Source: Diphasiastrum complanatum (Eukaryota > Streptophyta > Lycopodiopsida > Lycopodiales > Lycopodiaceae). From it: 64,000 nt of DNA. Of this stretch, positions 47,685 to 59,467 are shown in pieces (within the stretch, counting starts at the first letter, position 1; each line of letters opens with the position of its first letter). Below the pieces are notes generated by a model, which made no database searches, had not been told where the DNA came from, and was given only the letters and a program-made list of their open reading frames with translations. Both the position numbers and the translations under genes were made by a program. The stretch spans positions 71,894,452 through 71,958,451 of the forward strand of contig CM055097.1 in the NCBI GenBank assembly GCA_029204225.1, written 5' to 3'.

Positions 47685-49045
47685 ATGGATTCTCAAAGTA
47701 AGGTTGGTCCTATCGCAGACAAGTTAAATGGATCCAATTATCATTTGTGGAAATTTAAGATGAAGACCTTGCTAATCGCCAATGACTTATGGGATGTTGT
47801 TATAGGTATAGAAGTAAAACCTGAAGACGCTGACTCAAAGTGAAAATCGAAGGTAAAGCTTTCACGCTTATTATCTTCAATATATCAGATACACAAATTG
47901 AATACATAGCTGAAGCTAAAACGTAAAGAGACGTTTGGGAATTTTGAACTCACTATATGATGTGAGAGACGTAACTACTAAGGTACATCTACGAAAGAAA
48001 TTCTTCACAATCAAGATGTCTACTGGTGATTCTCTTCAGAGTCACATTAACCAATTTAAGAATCTCTTGCAATGGATGGTCGCTGTCAGATCAGTCATAG
48101 ATGATCAAGACAGAATTATGACATTGCTTTCAAGCTTGTCCTCTACATATGAAAACTGGGTGATGATCATATCGACACATACAGATTTAACTCTTACTAG
48201 AGTTATCACTATGTTGCTGCAAGAAGATAATTGAAGAAGTCAAGACACTCCATCTACTTCCTCCTCTCAGGCTCTATATGTCAACAAAGGCTCGAAGTGA
48301 TAGAAGCAAAAAAGCTCCAAGAAGTCTGCAACGAATCAGAAGCTGACTCAAGGTCAAGAACAATCATCGAATCCACAATCGAAAAAAAAGATGTTTTGCA
48401 GGTATTGCAAGTGCAATAACCATGAGATCAAGGATTGCCGAATTTTTCCAGCAAAGAATGTAGCCAAGCAACCTGATCAACAGGCAAATGTAGTTTCATC
48501 ATCTCCCCAGGTCGAAGTGGATGAAGGCACATTCATGGTCAAAGATCAAAGCGCATTTTTGTATGATTCATGGTTTCTAGATTCTGGAGCAACTCAACAT
48601 GTGACCAATCAACGTGAGATCTTCAACTCCTACACTCCTCACAGCACAAAAAAATTTGTTCACCTTGGTGACAATAGTACTCACACTATTGAAGGTGAAG
48701 GTACTGTAAGATTGCGTTTCCAGCATGATCAATTCAAATTACTATCAAAGGTCTTATATGTTCCTAAACTCTCTACAAATCTGTTATCAGTGACTAGAAT
48801 TATAGAAATGGTCATAAGGTAGAATTTGAATCTGATCAATGCAAAATTATTGATAGGAGTAATAAGATCCTTGCACTCGGTAAGAGGTAGGGTTACTTAT
48901 ATAGATTGGCACATTGATATTTTGAGTCTAGTCAAGTCTTGAAAATCTCTATTCTAGTCAATAAATCATTATTATGACATCATCGCTTAGGACACGTAAA
49001 TCATGCATCTATATTGAACATGTCCAGACAATCCATGGTTCTTGA
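47685..49045 (+). pseudogene. Copia G-right: gag, protease, pre-integrase
   Basis: Gag starts at 47685 (MDSQSKVGPIADKLNGSNY) with a TGA at 47841 and then frameshifts. The UBN2-type gag continues at 47935-48234. The zinc knuckle CRYCKCNNHEIKDC (48397) has canonical CX2CX4HX4C spacing. The protease has WFLDSGATQHVT (48570) and LYVPKLSTNLLSV. Pre-integrase HHRLGHVNHASI is at about 48980. It ends near 49045, where a diverged LTR fragment begins. Confidence 0.9.
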
Positions 49046-49059
49046 TCTCAACTATCTCT

Positions 49060-49320
49060 CTTTTTCTCTTACATTCTCTCTCTACCCGAGAGCTCTATGT
49101 TGTGTTCTCTCTCCACCTGAGAGCAAGCCAAATATATACTTAGTTTTTTTCATGGAAAGTGTCCTTTCATTATTTGTGAGGAATGGTTGATGATTGATGC
49201 ATGTACAAAGTGCTCTTGCCTTAGATTTTGAGTTGCTTGTATCTATGTGCAATCACACACATATTAGGAGATCATTCACATTGTTTGATAAGTCCTCACA
49301 TGTGTGAAAAGTACATAGAC
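49060..49320 (+). repeat. Diverged LTR fragment of the Copia A/B type
   Basis: The order of short matches (CTCTCTACCCGAGAGC, TGCTCTTGCCTTAGATTTT, GTGCAATCAC, CACATGTG near the end) parallels the last 260 bp of the Copia A and B LTRs at clearly lower identity. It is probably an older relative. Confidence 0.6.
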
Positions 49321-49344
49321 TAGTCATGTGCGAGGGAGGTCAAT

Positions 49345-49345
<1 letters not shown>

Positions 49346-49432
<87 letters not shown>
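49346..49432. repeat. (CT)n microsatellite
   Basis: About 86 bp of uninterrupted CT dinucleotides. Confidence 0.96.
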
Positions 49433-49434
<2 letters not shown>

Positions 49435-49861
49435 CATTCATCTATGGAGGAGAGATTTGAAGCATGAAAGAATATTCTAATCAAAGCTATCCTACACACT
49501 TATGGCAGTACGTCCACTAATAGCCCTTCACCTACACAGTTTTCCTATCAATGCACTCAGCTACCATCTCTGATAGTTTGAAAAATGGCTTCCATTTGCA
49601 AGAATTCTCTAGTTTCACACCTACAGACCCTAGTTGAGAAATAGTCAACCTTCATAGCCTTTTCCTAGCTGACAATGAGGTCCTGATGGCAAATTTTCCC
49701 TTCTTTGAGATAGTCCCATAGAGAAAAATGAATTGCTTTATGTTTCTCAAATTGGGAGAGCAATCATAGTTTTTTAACTACAATTTGAATGTGATACTAC
49801 CAATCTTTAGGTTGGACTCACTTCATTGAATTATTTGACCATCATATTATGTTCTTTCATT

Positions 49862-49982
49862 GAGCTTGTCATGCAGTCTTTTGTTGCAGGTGGAGCTGCA
49901 TCAGGTGTCATAACATCAGGATTACGCATGATTACAAAGGCAATTTTTAAGGATTCTCGTAATGGCCTTCGTCTAGGAGCTC
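49862..49982 (+). pseudogene. Orphan exon resembling plant equilibrative nucleoside transporter
   Basis: The frame reads QSFVAGGAASG, TSGLRMITKAIF and NGLRLGA, which fits the conserved central segment of plant ENT transporters (SLC29 family), including the Arg/Thr-Lys of LRxxTKAAF. These are multi-pass membrane proteins that move nucleosides. The exon ends with a canonical donor C|GTAAGT at 49983. An acceptor may be ATGCAG| at 49876, TTGCAG| at 49889 or a site further left, so the 5' edge is uncertain. No neighbouring ENT exon was found within several kb. It may be a gene relic or one exon of a gene with very long introns. It carries no stop or frameshift. Confidence 0.65.
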
Positions 49983-49999
49983 GTAAGTTGTAGCACTAT

Positions 50000-51630
50000 T
50001 TTAGAAAATATTATCTTTAATGGACTTTTACTACATGGAGAAAATAAAAATTGAATATGCTCTAATTACCTCTACTATAGGTTGTCTTACTCACCTTCAC
50101 AAGAGATAAGCTTCTAGGAGTAGGAATATTGTAAATGATAAATGATTATATCTTAACGTATAAATGAATAGCCACACACATTGTTATAAGCAATTAGTTC
50201 AAATTTGTCAAAAATATAAGAAATGATGGTCTTTAAGCATTTCTCAAGAAGATCTAAGTGATTGTGTAGGGTGTGTAGATCTATCGGTGATAGCCCTTCT
50301 GCTTGTCAAAGAGGGTTAGAACACTAGGTAGGCACCTAACTATGTCAAGTTGATAGTTTTAGATGCATTCTACTCTTTTTCCTAACTCAACTCCACTTTA
50401 ACACTAATTTCACTAACTCTAACCACATGCATTCATCTTGATAGAGGGTGAATGGAGATAGAGAGAGATATAGAGGTGGAATAGAGAAAGAGGGAGAGAT
50501 AGGGGGAGAGAAGAGGGTAGCTCAAATGTTGGATTTATCTCTTCTACTCTCCTAAATTCTACGTCAATCTGCCTCCATTCATGTTGCTGCATTTTTTACT
50601 TGTGTTTCACAGTCTGCATATTTGAACTGTTTGTTGCCATAGTCTGCATTTTTACTTAGGATTTGTCACAGGCAAAAAACCCGACATTGTCATGTAAAAA
50701 CCCGACATTGTTGCATTTTCACCTTCGGGCCATCATGAGCAACCAAGTGTTTTGCGACACTTCCAGAAAAGCGACAGTTGCATAGTCTGCATAAATACAA
50801 GCAAATTTAAACAGGCGAAAAAGGCGACACTATATTTTTATACGCAAATCATGAGAGACAAAAAAGATGACAATGCAATAGTCTACATTTTTGTGCGCAA
50901 TTTATGATAGGCAAAAAATGTGACAAAGTGTTGCAATTTTTGCATTCTCACCAGTGTCAATTTTAGCGAAGCTTGACGTTGTGGCCTCATCACGCTCGTT
51001 CTATGCACTATGCAATTAGATTTGACAATGACAACAGCCACCCATGATCTCCTACATACGACACAACCACTTTTGTACCTTTTTCATCTACACACCTGTA
51101 AAATTTGTGTATATATTATTTACAGATAGAGAATGAAGTATGATTCGTAACAAGTGAGACAGACATTGTAGATGCTTTCACGCATCGATTCTTTCTATCA
51201 GACTGATTGTCAGTAATAGGTTCATAACCTTCACTGATTGTGATTAGCTTTGTGAAGCATGCGGTTACGTCCACTATTGTTTTGTGCTCACCTGCATTAT
51301 TGACTTGTATATTTTGTTATACTTAATCTGATTACAGCTCTGTTTGGTTCTGCGTTCAGATTCATGGCAATGCTTTTCCGTGTTTTGTCTAACTATCTAA
51401 TTGATTTGTCTGGTTGTCTGCTCATCGCTTTCGCTACCACTGGACATTAGAAGCTCTAAAATTATTATGTCATTAGGTACCCAGGACTGTTGTCGGCTGC
51501 TTGTTTTTTACACAGTCATGAAGGCAGTTCGAAGCAAACTGTGCCCAATCATAAAGGTTTTGGACATGCAGTCAAGAATCTGCCATCATGTGGAATAAGG
51601 ACATAGAGACCCGCAACACCTTTGTTCATG
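50000..51630. other. AT-rich region, no gene recognised
   Basis: There is a purine-rich stretch at 50450-50520 and short repeated CCCGACATTGT words near 50685-50710. Nothing resembling a further transporter exon, LTR or polyprotein was found. Confidence 0.45.
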
Positions 51631-52085
51631 GATGTTGTGTGTACTTAGTGAAGTATGCACACGCAGTCGCTAGTTGTGGATCATTAATTGCCTCGAGGCG
51701 GTACCCATCTTTATTCTTCCACTTTTCCACTGATGGATCAATTTATTTGAAATAGGCTGTTTGCTCAATCTTGTGGAGCATCTTGGTAATAGCATTTGGG
51801 CCACGAGGAAACTCGAATGGATGCAAGTCTGCCACCGCAAAAGATATATTGTAGACATAGTTCTTGACAAGGGGAACTATGAATTAGCAAGACCTTGTAG
51901 TAACATTATAATTGGCGTATGCCATGTGTAGCAAGTACGGATTCTGATACCCAGCTAAGACAGGAATTTGGAACTCAATCGCCTTGGAAAAGAGTTGTGC
52001 CTGCTAGTACTAGGTTTGCATCTCTGCAATATCCAGTTTGCACATCTGGATGTTGATCTTATTTGCATTAGAGTCTGGAGGACAT
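51630..52085 (-). pseudogene. Broken coding relic of unknown family
   Basis: A single minus-strand frame reads coherently from about 52080 to 51630 (IQMCKLDIAEMQT, FSKAIEFQIPVLAGYQNPY, ISFAVADLHPFEFPRGPNAI, KNKDGYRLEAINDPQLATA), with about five stops. Its composition is protein-like and not repetitive. I do not recognise it. A retrotransposon gag or a host pseudogene are both possible. Confidence 0.4.
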
Positions 52086-52149
52086 GGTGGAAAACTGGAA
52101 AAAGTAGTGGTATGGAAAAAATGGCTCGGTTGAGATTGGAGACAGTGAT

Positions 52150-52515
52150 AATAGTGGCTTCGGCTCGGTCGAGATGTGATGAATGGTCGTCGATCGAGAC
52201 GGGATGGAGGGGCATCGGTCGAGATTGGATTGGAAGGGTTCGGTCGAGATGTGATGGATGGTTGTCGGTCGAGATGGGATGGAAGGGTTCGGTCGAGATG
52301 GGATGGAAGGGTTCGGTCGAGATGTGATGGAAGGCTTTGGTCGAGATGTGATGGGAGGGGTGTCGGTCGATATTGGCGATGGAAGAGTGTCGGTCGATAT
52401 TGGCGATGGAAGGGTTCGGTCGAGATGTGATGGGAAGGCTTTGGTCGAGATGGGATGGAGGGGCGTCGGTCGAGATTGGCGATGGAAGGGTGTCGGTCAA
52501 GATGGCGGTTAAAAT
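52150..52515. repeat. Minisatellite 1, GGTCGAGATGGGATGG type
   Basis: There are about 14 units of 22-27 bp with the core CGGTCGAGATGTGATGG and variants (GGCGATGG, GGGATGGAGGGG). Open frames across it on both strands encode only repeats of the unit. Confidence 0.9.
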
Positions 52516-53091
52516 GTGTGCAAAGTAGAGGTGTGGAAAAAGGATGTATTTTAAGAAAAGAAGATCAATGGAGTGAGGTTGGGATCTAAGAGCACATGGA
52601 TGAGGTAAAATGGCTGAAAGAAGTAGGATGTATAAATGCGGGTTGAGTATGGAAGGTTGAAGAGTGAAAACTGATGAAGAACAGTGGTAACTGAATGGTG
52701 TAGGTGGTGAAGGATGTAGAAAAAAAAACAAGTGGTTGTGAAAATGTGGATGATGATATTCTCAATAGTGGAACGGGAGCGTAATGTATGCTCGCGTGAC
52801 ACTACTCCTCAGGTGTACAAAAAGTTTCAAGAAAAATGTATTGTTTGTCGACGATGTTAGATTTTGAATAGTTGGTGATGGCGCTCTGTATTGTGATCAA
52901 ACCAGGGTGGTGGAAACTCGGTGGAGGCAGAGTGTAACCAAAGACAGATGCATGTAATAGGAGAGCACCAGAATCGAGTACAAGAACAAGAAGATATCCA
53001 ACAAATAGTCACAAAAAACTCTAGGATTCACACTTTGCTGAGGTACAAATGGCGTCGTTGTCAAGGTATTTATGGTCGTTGTCGTCTGGCT

Positions 53092-53540
53092 TCGGTCGAG
53101 ATGTGACGTGATGGCTCTTGAAGTACTTTTTTTCTTTTTTAAATCTTTGGTCGAGATCTGAGTGGAAACCTCCGGTCGAGTTTTGAGTTGGAACCTCCGG
53201 TTGAGACTTGACTAAAGCCTTCGGTTGAGATCTGACTGAAAGCCTCCAGACGAGATCTGAGTGAAAACCTCTGGTCGAGATTTGAGTGGAAACCTCCGGT
53301 GGAGATCTAACTGAAAGCCTCCCGTTGAGATCTAACTGAAAGCCTCCGGTTGAAATCTGAGTTTAAGCCTCCGATCGAGATCTGAGTGAAAACCTATAGT
53401 CGAGATTTGGGTGGAAGCCTCCAGTCGAGATCTGACTGGAAAGCTCCTGTCGAGATCTGACTGAAAGCCTCCGGTTGAGATTTGACTGAAAGCCTCTGGT
53501 CGAGATCTAAGTGGAAACCTTCGGTTGAGATCTGACAGAA
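53092..53540. repeat. Minisatellite 2, GGTCGAGATCTGAGTGG type
   Basis: There are about 18 units of roughly 24-25 bp with consensus GGTCGAGATCTGAGTGGAAA followed by CCTCC. They share the GGTCGAGAT core with minisatellite 1 but have a different second half. About 570 bp of unrelated sequence separates the arrays. Confidence 0.9.
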
Positions 53541-53940
53541 GTCTACATTGAGAAATGGATCTCTGTGATGTAAGTGGAGAACTCCATGAGAGAAAATATG
53601 ACTGTGGCTCAAATTAGAAGTTCTCATTGAAAAGAAGTATCCTAGTGACTAAATGCATACTATAATTAAAATACTGAGATATCATACAAACAGAAGTGAG
53701 GTAGGCCTAAAGTGTGACAAATTTTGTCCTTGTGATGTAGTCTATCATTTGTTGACCTAGAACACGCATGACAAATGGGCATTTATAGAAAAAGAAGATG
53801 CACATTAAGTAAATAAATACAAGCATGAATTATAAAACAAGAAAATGATACAAAAATAGGCATGCAAAAAGACAATATCAAAGAAAGAAAAAAATGTAAA
53901 ATATATACTAGGGAATTAGATTTAAATGGGGTCAACAAAA

Positions 53941-55062
53941 AACAACTCCTCGTAATACCACTGTTGACGACCACCATTGACGACAGTGTCTAGGAGTATT
54001 CCGTCAAGTGTTTGCAGCTGGATTGCACCATTAGGAAAGATTTTATTGATAACATACGGTCCCTCACTTCTACATTTCAATTTTTCGGGGTGTTTCTTAG
54101 ATGGTCACCTAAGTGCAAATCCTTGTTGCGTAAGTGACAGTCATGCCAAGCCTTTTGACATCTTTTGTTAACTAGTTGTGCATGGTAGGATATGAGTCTT
54201 GTTTCGCATAACTGGGCTAGCATAAATAGCCTGGTTTTTACTTGTTGCTTTGTAGCTTTCTCACAAAGATCTATAGAGAAGGCTTCCATGACTCTTAGAG
54301 AAGGTACTAAGAACTCGACAGGCATTACCGCTTCTTGACCATACACAAGATGGAATGGGGTAACCCACCCTGTGACTTTCTTTGGAGTTGTGAGGTAAGC
54401 CCAGATAGCTGAGAAGAGTTTTGTTTCCCAATCGGAATGACTTGTCTCTACTATCTTTGTCAATATCTTACAGATCATCTTGTTAGTGGACTCGGCCTGG
54501 CCATTACACCTAGGATAGTACGATGTACTCTTTTGGTGAACTACAAGGTAATGGCATAGCAAATTATCAATGACAACATTTAAGAAGTGTCTGCCTCGAT
54601 CACTAACTAGCTCAATAGGACAACCAAAATGTGTATAAATGTTTTCGTAAAGAAAATGCGCTATAGTCTTTGCATTGGCATCTTTTGTTGCCTGAGCCTC
54701 AACCCATTTGGTGGTGTAATTTGTGGCTATTAGGATATAACGGGCTTGGTTGTGTTTCGCTACTGCTGATTGGTCCAACAAAGTCGATTTCCCATTTATA
54801 GAAGGCTTTGCCTTCTATAATGGGAGTCAAAGGTGTGAAGTCTGCTTTCGTATTTTTCTTGGCTCGCTGATAGGCATCACATGTTTTAATAACAAAAAAT
54901 GTGTCTTTAAATAATGATGGCCACTACAAGCCTGCTCGAAAGATAATCTTAGTTGTCACTTCAGCAGAGAAGTGATCGCCGCCAATGCCCTCATGAGCTT
55001 GAGATATGATAGGCCGTATCTCAGATTCACAAGCGCATTGTCGGATAATACCGTATTTGAGA
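53941..55062 (-). pseudogene. Gypsy L integrase
   Basis: Read leftwards: a degenerate zinc domain (about 55060-54850; AHEGIGGDHFSAEVTTKI, KTCDAYQRAKKN with the second Cys of CxxC changed to Tyr), then FVGPI, ATNYTTKWVEAQ, PIELVSDRGRHF, NGQAESTNK with the catalytic Glu, PFHLVYGQEAVMPVEF, and the C-terminal part to 53941 (EGPYVINKIF, QTLDG). The 234-codon block 54781-54077 is uninterrupted. It meets element H head to head at about 55062. Confidence 0.92.
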
Positions 55063-55919
55063 AGTAGGGATTGGACTATAATGGTCCAATTCATCCTATC
55101 GCAAGAAGTTCACAAGCTTGGTATATCATCGTGGCTACGAATTATCTCACCAAGTGGGTCGAAGCCAAGGCAGTGCGAACAACTGACGATCTAGCAACTG
55201 CCAAGTTCCTGTATGAAAATATCATTGTGCGCTTTGGATGCCTGGTGGAGATAGTTAGCGATCGTAGAAGCCACTTCGTCAATGAGACCATCAAGGTCCT
55301 ATTGGAAAAATTCTTCGTGATCCATTGATTCAGCACACCTTGTTATCCTCGTGGTAATGGGCAGGCGGAATCATCCAATAAGATCTTGTATAGCGTAATC
55401 ACGAAAACAGTTGAAGCTAGCAGATCTAATTGGGAGCACAAGCTACATGCTGCTCTGTGGGCGTTCAAAACAACTTACAAGGAAAGCACTGATTACACCC
55501 CATTTCAACTAGTCTATGGTCAAGATGCAGTAATGCTAGTGGAGTTTTTGGTACCTTCATTGAGAATTGCCACAACGCAACGTCTTGATGAATCCAAATA
55601 CCTACACTTGTACCATGAAGCATTACATAAACTTTGTGAGCTGTGCTTGCTAGCTATGCATGCATTGGCAGCTGAGAAGGAGTGATACAAAGAATGGCAT
55701 GATCGCCGATTGCAAAAGAAGGATCTTCGATCAAGAGATCTAGTCCTCATGTATAAAACTAAAGCAATCAAGAAAAAATTGAAGTTCACAGACAAAGGCC
55801 CGTTCCGAATAAAGGAGATCCTTAGCCATGGAGCTGTGAAACTTGAACAGTTAGATGGGACGCCATTCGACACTCTCATCAATGGTAGCCGACTTCACAA
55901 GTATTGGCCACCTCAGTGA
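55062..55919 (+). pseudogene. Gypsy H integrase
   Basis: It begins exactly at the GLDYNGPIHPIA motif and continues with ATNYLTKWVEAK, EIVSDRRSHF, YPRGNGQAESSNKIL and PFQLVYGQDAVML. The C-terminal domain reads GPFRIKEILSHGAVKLEQLDG, ending HKYWPPQ. Only two stops interrupt it (55327 and 55683). It is closely related to Gypsy C integrase. The zinc domain and everything upstream are missing. Confidence 0.92.
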
Positions 55920-57070
55920 ATAGATCCAGGATGTGGATAACACAATACACACACAATGATCAGATCAAGCCTCATTAGAAGTCATCCCACCCAGATCCAA
56001 TAAAACCAAACCAGATCTGGATGAGATATGGTCAGATCAAGAAGAATCCATCAAGATTCAGCAAGATCATGATAGATCAAAGGAGATCCAACAAGATCCA
56101 AGTGAGTTCTAGATCCAAATAGGATCCAAGGGGCAGCAAATCATCAGATTACATCAATCAGCCTCCATTCTTGCAAATTAGAGACGACGATCTCAAGAAA
56201 AAAATAGCAAAATAGGGATAAAAATCACTTCAACTGATGGATCAGCTACCAATTGTCCATCAAAACTCTTGGAGAGCTCTCCATAGTCAGATCTGACCTG
56301 GATGCAATGGTATACCAGTTTGCAAGAGTTATGGATCAGAGAATCTGAAGATCTCACCAAAAAACACAATAATAAAAACACTTTTTCCATGATTTTTTGA
56401 GATTTCTTTTGAACTAACTCTTGAGAGTTTGTCAGTCACTAAATCTGACTCAGATACATCTATAAAAATCTTTTCGAGAGTTACTCATGGAAAAATCATC
56501 AAAATTGAGTGTCTGCAAGGGTTCATAGAACCAAAAACTAAGGAACCTTCGCAGGGCATCAAGATTTGCAAACCAACCTTTGCAGAGGGCATAAATGGAA
56601 TCAAAGCAATGAAGTTAGCCTACCTACAGGGGCTGATCTTGAAAATCCAACATCTAGAGCAAGTTGTGCAAGAGTTCACCTCCTGCGAGGGTTGAACCTT
56701 TGCAGACAGACTGAAACTTCGTAGAACCTTCGCAGGGCAGTCAAATTACCTTCTAAACCTTCATAGACTTCACTAAGGTCTTAGAATATTGCGACGAAGG
56801 TCCTTGCAAAATTTTGGTTGGAACTGGGCTAGGAAAAGTGCACTTCTTCTAATACGCACTCTAATTTATACTATATAAGAGAAAAATTCGAGTCATTTGG
56901 CACTTCATTCAATGAAGCTTTGCCGAAAAATCCAATGAATTTTCAAAGTTATCAGATTGCAACCAAACTTCTCACCAGCCCTCATGTACTCTCACATCCA
57001 CCTTCTACACACTCAATTCTACCATTTCCACTTCCGTTCTTACAATTTTCACATTTTCACAATTTTCAAG
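55920..57070 (+). other. Gypsy H 3' spacer with CCTTCGC motifs
   Basis: No coding similarity is seen. GATCC/AGATCA words are frequent at 55960-56110. AACCTTCGC-type words recur at 56540-56800, as in the spacer of Gypsy C. The segment ends where, by comparison with C, the additional frame would begin. Confidence 0.6.
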
Positions 57071-57079
57071 GTACCACGT

Positions 57080-58184
57080 ACAAGAGGTACGAGTGAATGC
57101 TAACTCCATAGTCACTGTCAGTCATAGTCAGTGCCTCCCACTCTGTGGTCGAATAGTTTATCTCTGAATCATTGAATTGTCGGCTAGCAAATCAGAATGG
57201 AAAATCCTTTTTGTGTTCATCTGGCTGGGTTAATACTGCTCCTACTGCATACTTCAATGCATTCGTATGCACATGAAACTCTATGGACCAATTGGGTGGC
57301 CGTAAGTTGAGACCAATGCATCTTTAAGTTTCTAGAAAGCCTGTAGGGCTTCCTCCATCCAATGTGGTTCCGTTGCAAGCTTGTAGATTGATTGTGCTAA
57401 TTCCGCAAAATCTAGAATGAAAATACGATAGTAGTTAGCGTGGCCCATAAAAACATAGACTCCGCAGATTGTTCATGGTGATGGCAGATCAACAATGATC
57501 CTTATCTTTGACAGATCTGTGGCAATCCCGTTTCTGGATACTATATGGCCAAGAATGAGGCCATGTGTCACCCAAAATTGACACTTCTCTAGGTTCAAAG
57601 ATATCTAATATTCATGGCATTTCTTCAGCACCTTTTCCAAAATGGATAAGTGCTCAGAGTTAGGTTCGTGCACGCACAAATCATCCAAGAAAATCTCCAG
57701 AAAGTTTGGCAAATATTCTTTGAATTCCGCCTGCATAACTCGTTGAAAGGTACTTGGGGCATTACAAAGTCCAAACGACATCACTTTGTAGGCATAGGTT
57801 CCTCATTCCTTGGTGAATGATGTCTTGTGCTGATTTTGCGGTGCTATTTTCACTTGATTGTAGCCATTGAAACTATCCAAGAAACTGTAGGCTTCTGCTC
57901 CTGTTACTCTGTCCAGAACACTTTTCATAAATGGTAAGGAGAAATGATCCTTCTTGGTAACTGCATTTAACGCTTCAAGGTTCATATAGATTCGCATCTT
58001 GTCGTTCTTCTTGGGTACTATGACTATCAACGATACCCATTCAGTGTGCTCAATAAATGAAATCGACATCAAGCAATTTTTGCAACTCCTACTTGATCAA
58101 TTCTGTATAGTCATGATTGCAATGATAGTAGCGGCTCACCTTGGGGACTGCTCCATCCACCAAGGGTATGGTATGCTGGACTAC
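57080..58184 (-). pseudogene. Gypsy L RT and RNase H
   Basis: RT runs leftwards from about 58180 (VVQHTIPLVDGAVP), with WVSLIVIVPKKNDKMRI, DHFSLPFMKSVLDRV, GYNQVKIAP, YKVMSFGLCNAPSTFQRVM and the catalytic FLDD (EIFLDDLCVHE near 57680). The post-palm LNLEKCQFWV and GHIVSRNGIATD follow, then a degraded RNase H start down to 57080. A 90-codon block (58072-57803) is uninterrupted. Element I interrupts it on the right at 58185 and element H on the left. Confidence 0.9.
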
Positions 58185-58437
58185 TGTGAACTCGAGGGGT
58201 GAAGGCCTATCCTAAGTTCTTAAAGGCCAAAAGATTTAATTGGCTTATCATTCACATAAAGCTACTCTCATGATCAACTTAATGAAAATCAACTAGGATT
58301 TTAAATCAAAACTCGAAAAACATTTCATCACATAGATTCATTCACATAATAGCAGAAGCATTGAGGGGTCAAGATGGGGACCCCCCCCCCCCCCCCCCCA
58401 ACAAGGATTCTTTTCTTATCATTATGAAAATCCGCAT
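58185..58437 (-). repeat. LTR copy of element I (3' side)
   Basis: This reads TGTGAACTCGAGG... on the plus strand and matches 59468-59723 over about 250 bp, including a run of 19 C at 58381-58399. Similarity stops at 58437, so this copy or the other is truncated. Confidence 0.8.
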
Positions 58438-59452
58438 AAAGCGTTGTCCTCAACGAAAATTTCTCAACTAAGAGTCTTAAATCTATTTAAAAAATTTCTA
58501 GATATTCTGATACCAAACCATGTTTATGTTTATTTCTTTCTCTCGAATTTGATCTTATATGTAAGATCAGCTTTGGGTAAAGAGTCTTTTCTTCCTTGAT
58601 CTAGCTTAGATAGGCTTAATCTATGAATTCAAAATTAGCTTACTAAATCAGTCTCGGGTAGATCCAATCATTTCATTTTCATCCTGAGCTTTAGATTGCT
58701 TAAAAACAATTTCATAATAAGATTGTTTCTTTGGAGATTTTGGAATAAGATAGGATAAAGAGGTCTTAAAGTTTTTAGTCCCCATTCCTTCTTAATATGT
58801 TGCCATACTAGCCATGGTTTTACATAATGTCTTAGGAGGTTTAACTTCCTATTCATGATTTCAAAAAATGTTTGAAATCTGGGTCCATTCCAATTCATCA
58901 TGTCATCAAGGTTTACTTTCGCATAAAAAGTATGCAAACAAATATAAACTATCATTACATGTCGTTCACTAATCTACTAAAAGCTCAGATCACATAACTC
59001 ACATATCTCAAAGTACTGATAGTATTGTATCAAAATCTTTCTTAAAAACAACTTAGAATTAAACATCCTATTTGATGTTTTTCCTTTAAAGTATTTTGAG
59101 ATCTACATCTCAAACACTCTTGTGTTCCTAGAGGACAGTCTTTATGGTTTAAGAAATTCTCCCTCTGTTTTACTAGTACGGCCTTCAATGATTTTATGGC
59201 CGAAACTAGTCTTGGATTGTATGTTCTTGATAGGCATGGTCTTCTAGTCCTCCACAAGTAGGCTTCCAGTGTTTCGTGGTCATCTGGTTCTTCCTCAGAC
59301 CTAGCTGGAGTCTTGGTCTTCTTGATTTTTTCCAAGCAGTTCTTGCTTTTTGAAGCACAAGGCCTCTTAAACACCGGGTGGAGCTTTGAGTTCTTCTGCC
59401 ATGCATAAACATACAAAGCCTTCACATCAAGTTCACGACAAATTAAACCAAA
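58438..59452 (-). other. Internal region of element I
   Basis: Two short minus-strand frames (59425-59042 and 58955-58668) carry no recognisable gag or pol motif. Its short length suggests a non-autonomous LTR element of the LARD/TRIM kind. Confidence 0.5.
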
Positions 59453-59464
59453 GCTCTGATACCA
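59453..59464 (-). other. Primer binding site of element I
   Basis: On the minus strand TGGTATCAGAGC lies three bases from the LTR end (GTTCACA|GCT). This sets the orientation of element I as minus and identifies the right-hand copy as the 5' LTR. Confidence 0.85.
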
Positions 59465-59467
59465 AGC

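Noticed and set aside
51955-52731. 258-residue His/Ser/Pro-rich frame on the minus strand
   Set aside because: Its centre is only minisatellite 1 read in one frame. The opposite strand is equally open, and no start context or domain supports a gene.
52150-53540. CRISPR-like array
   Set aside because: The units are variable tandem repeats without unique spacers, and the DNA is from a plant nucleus.
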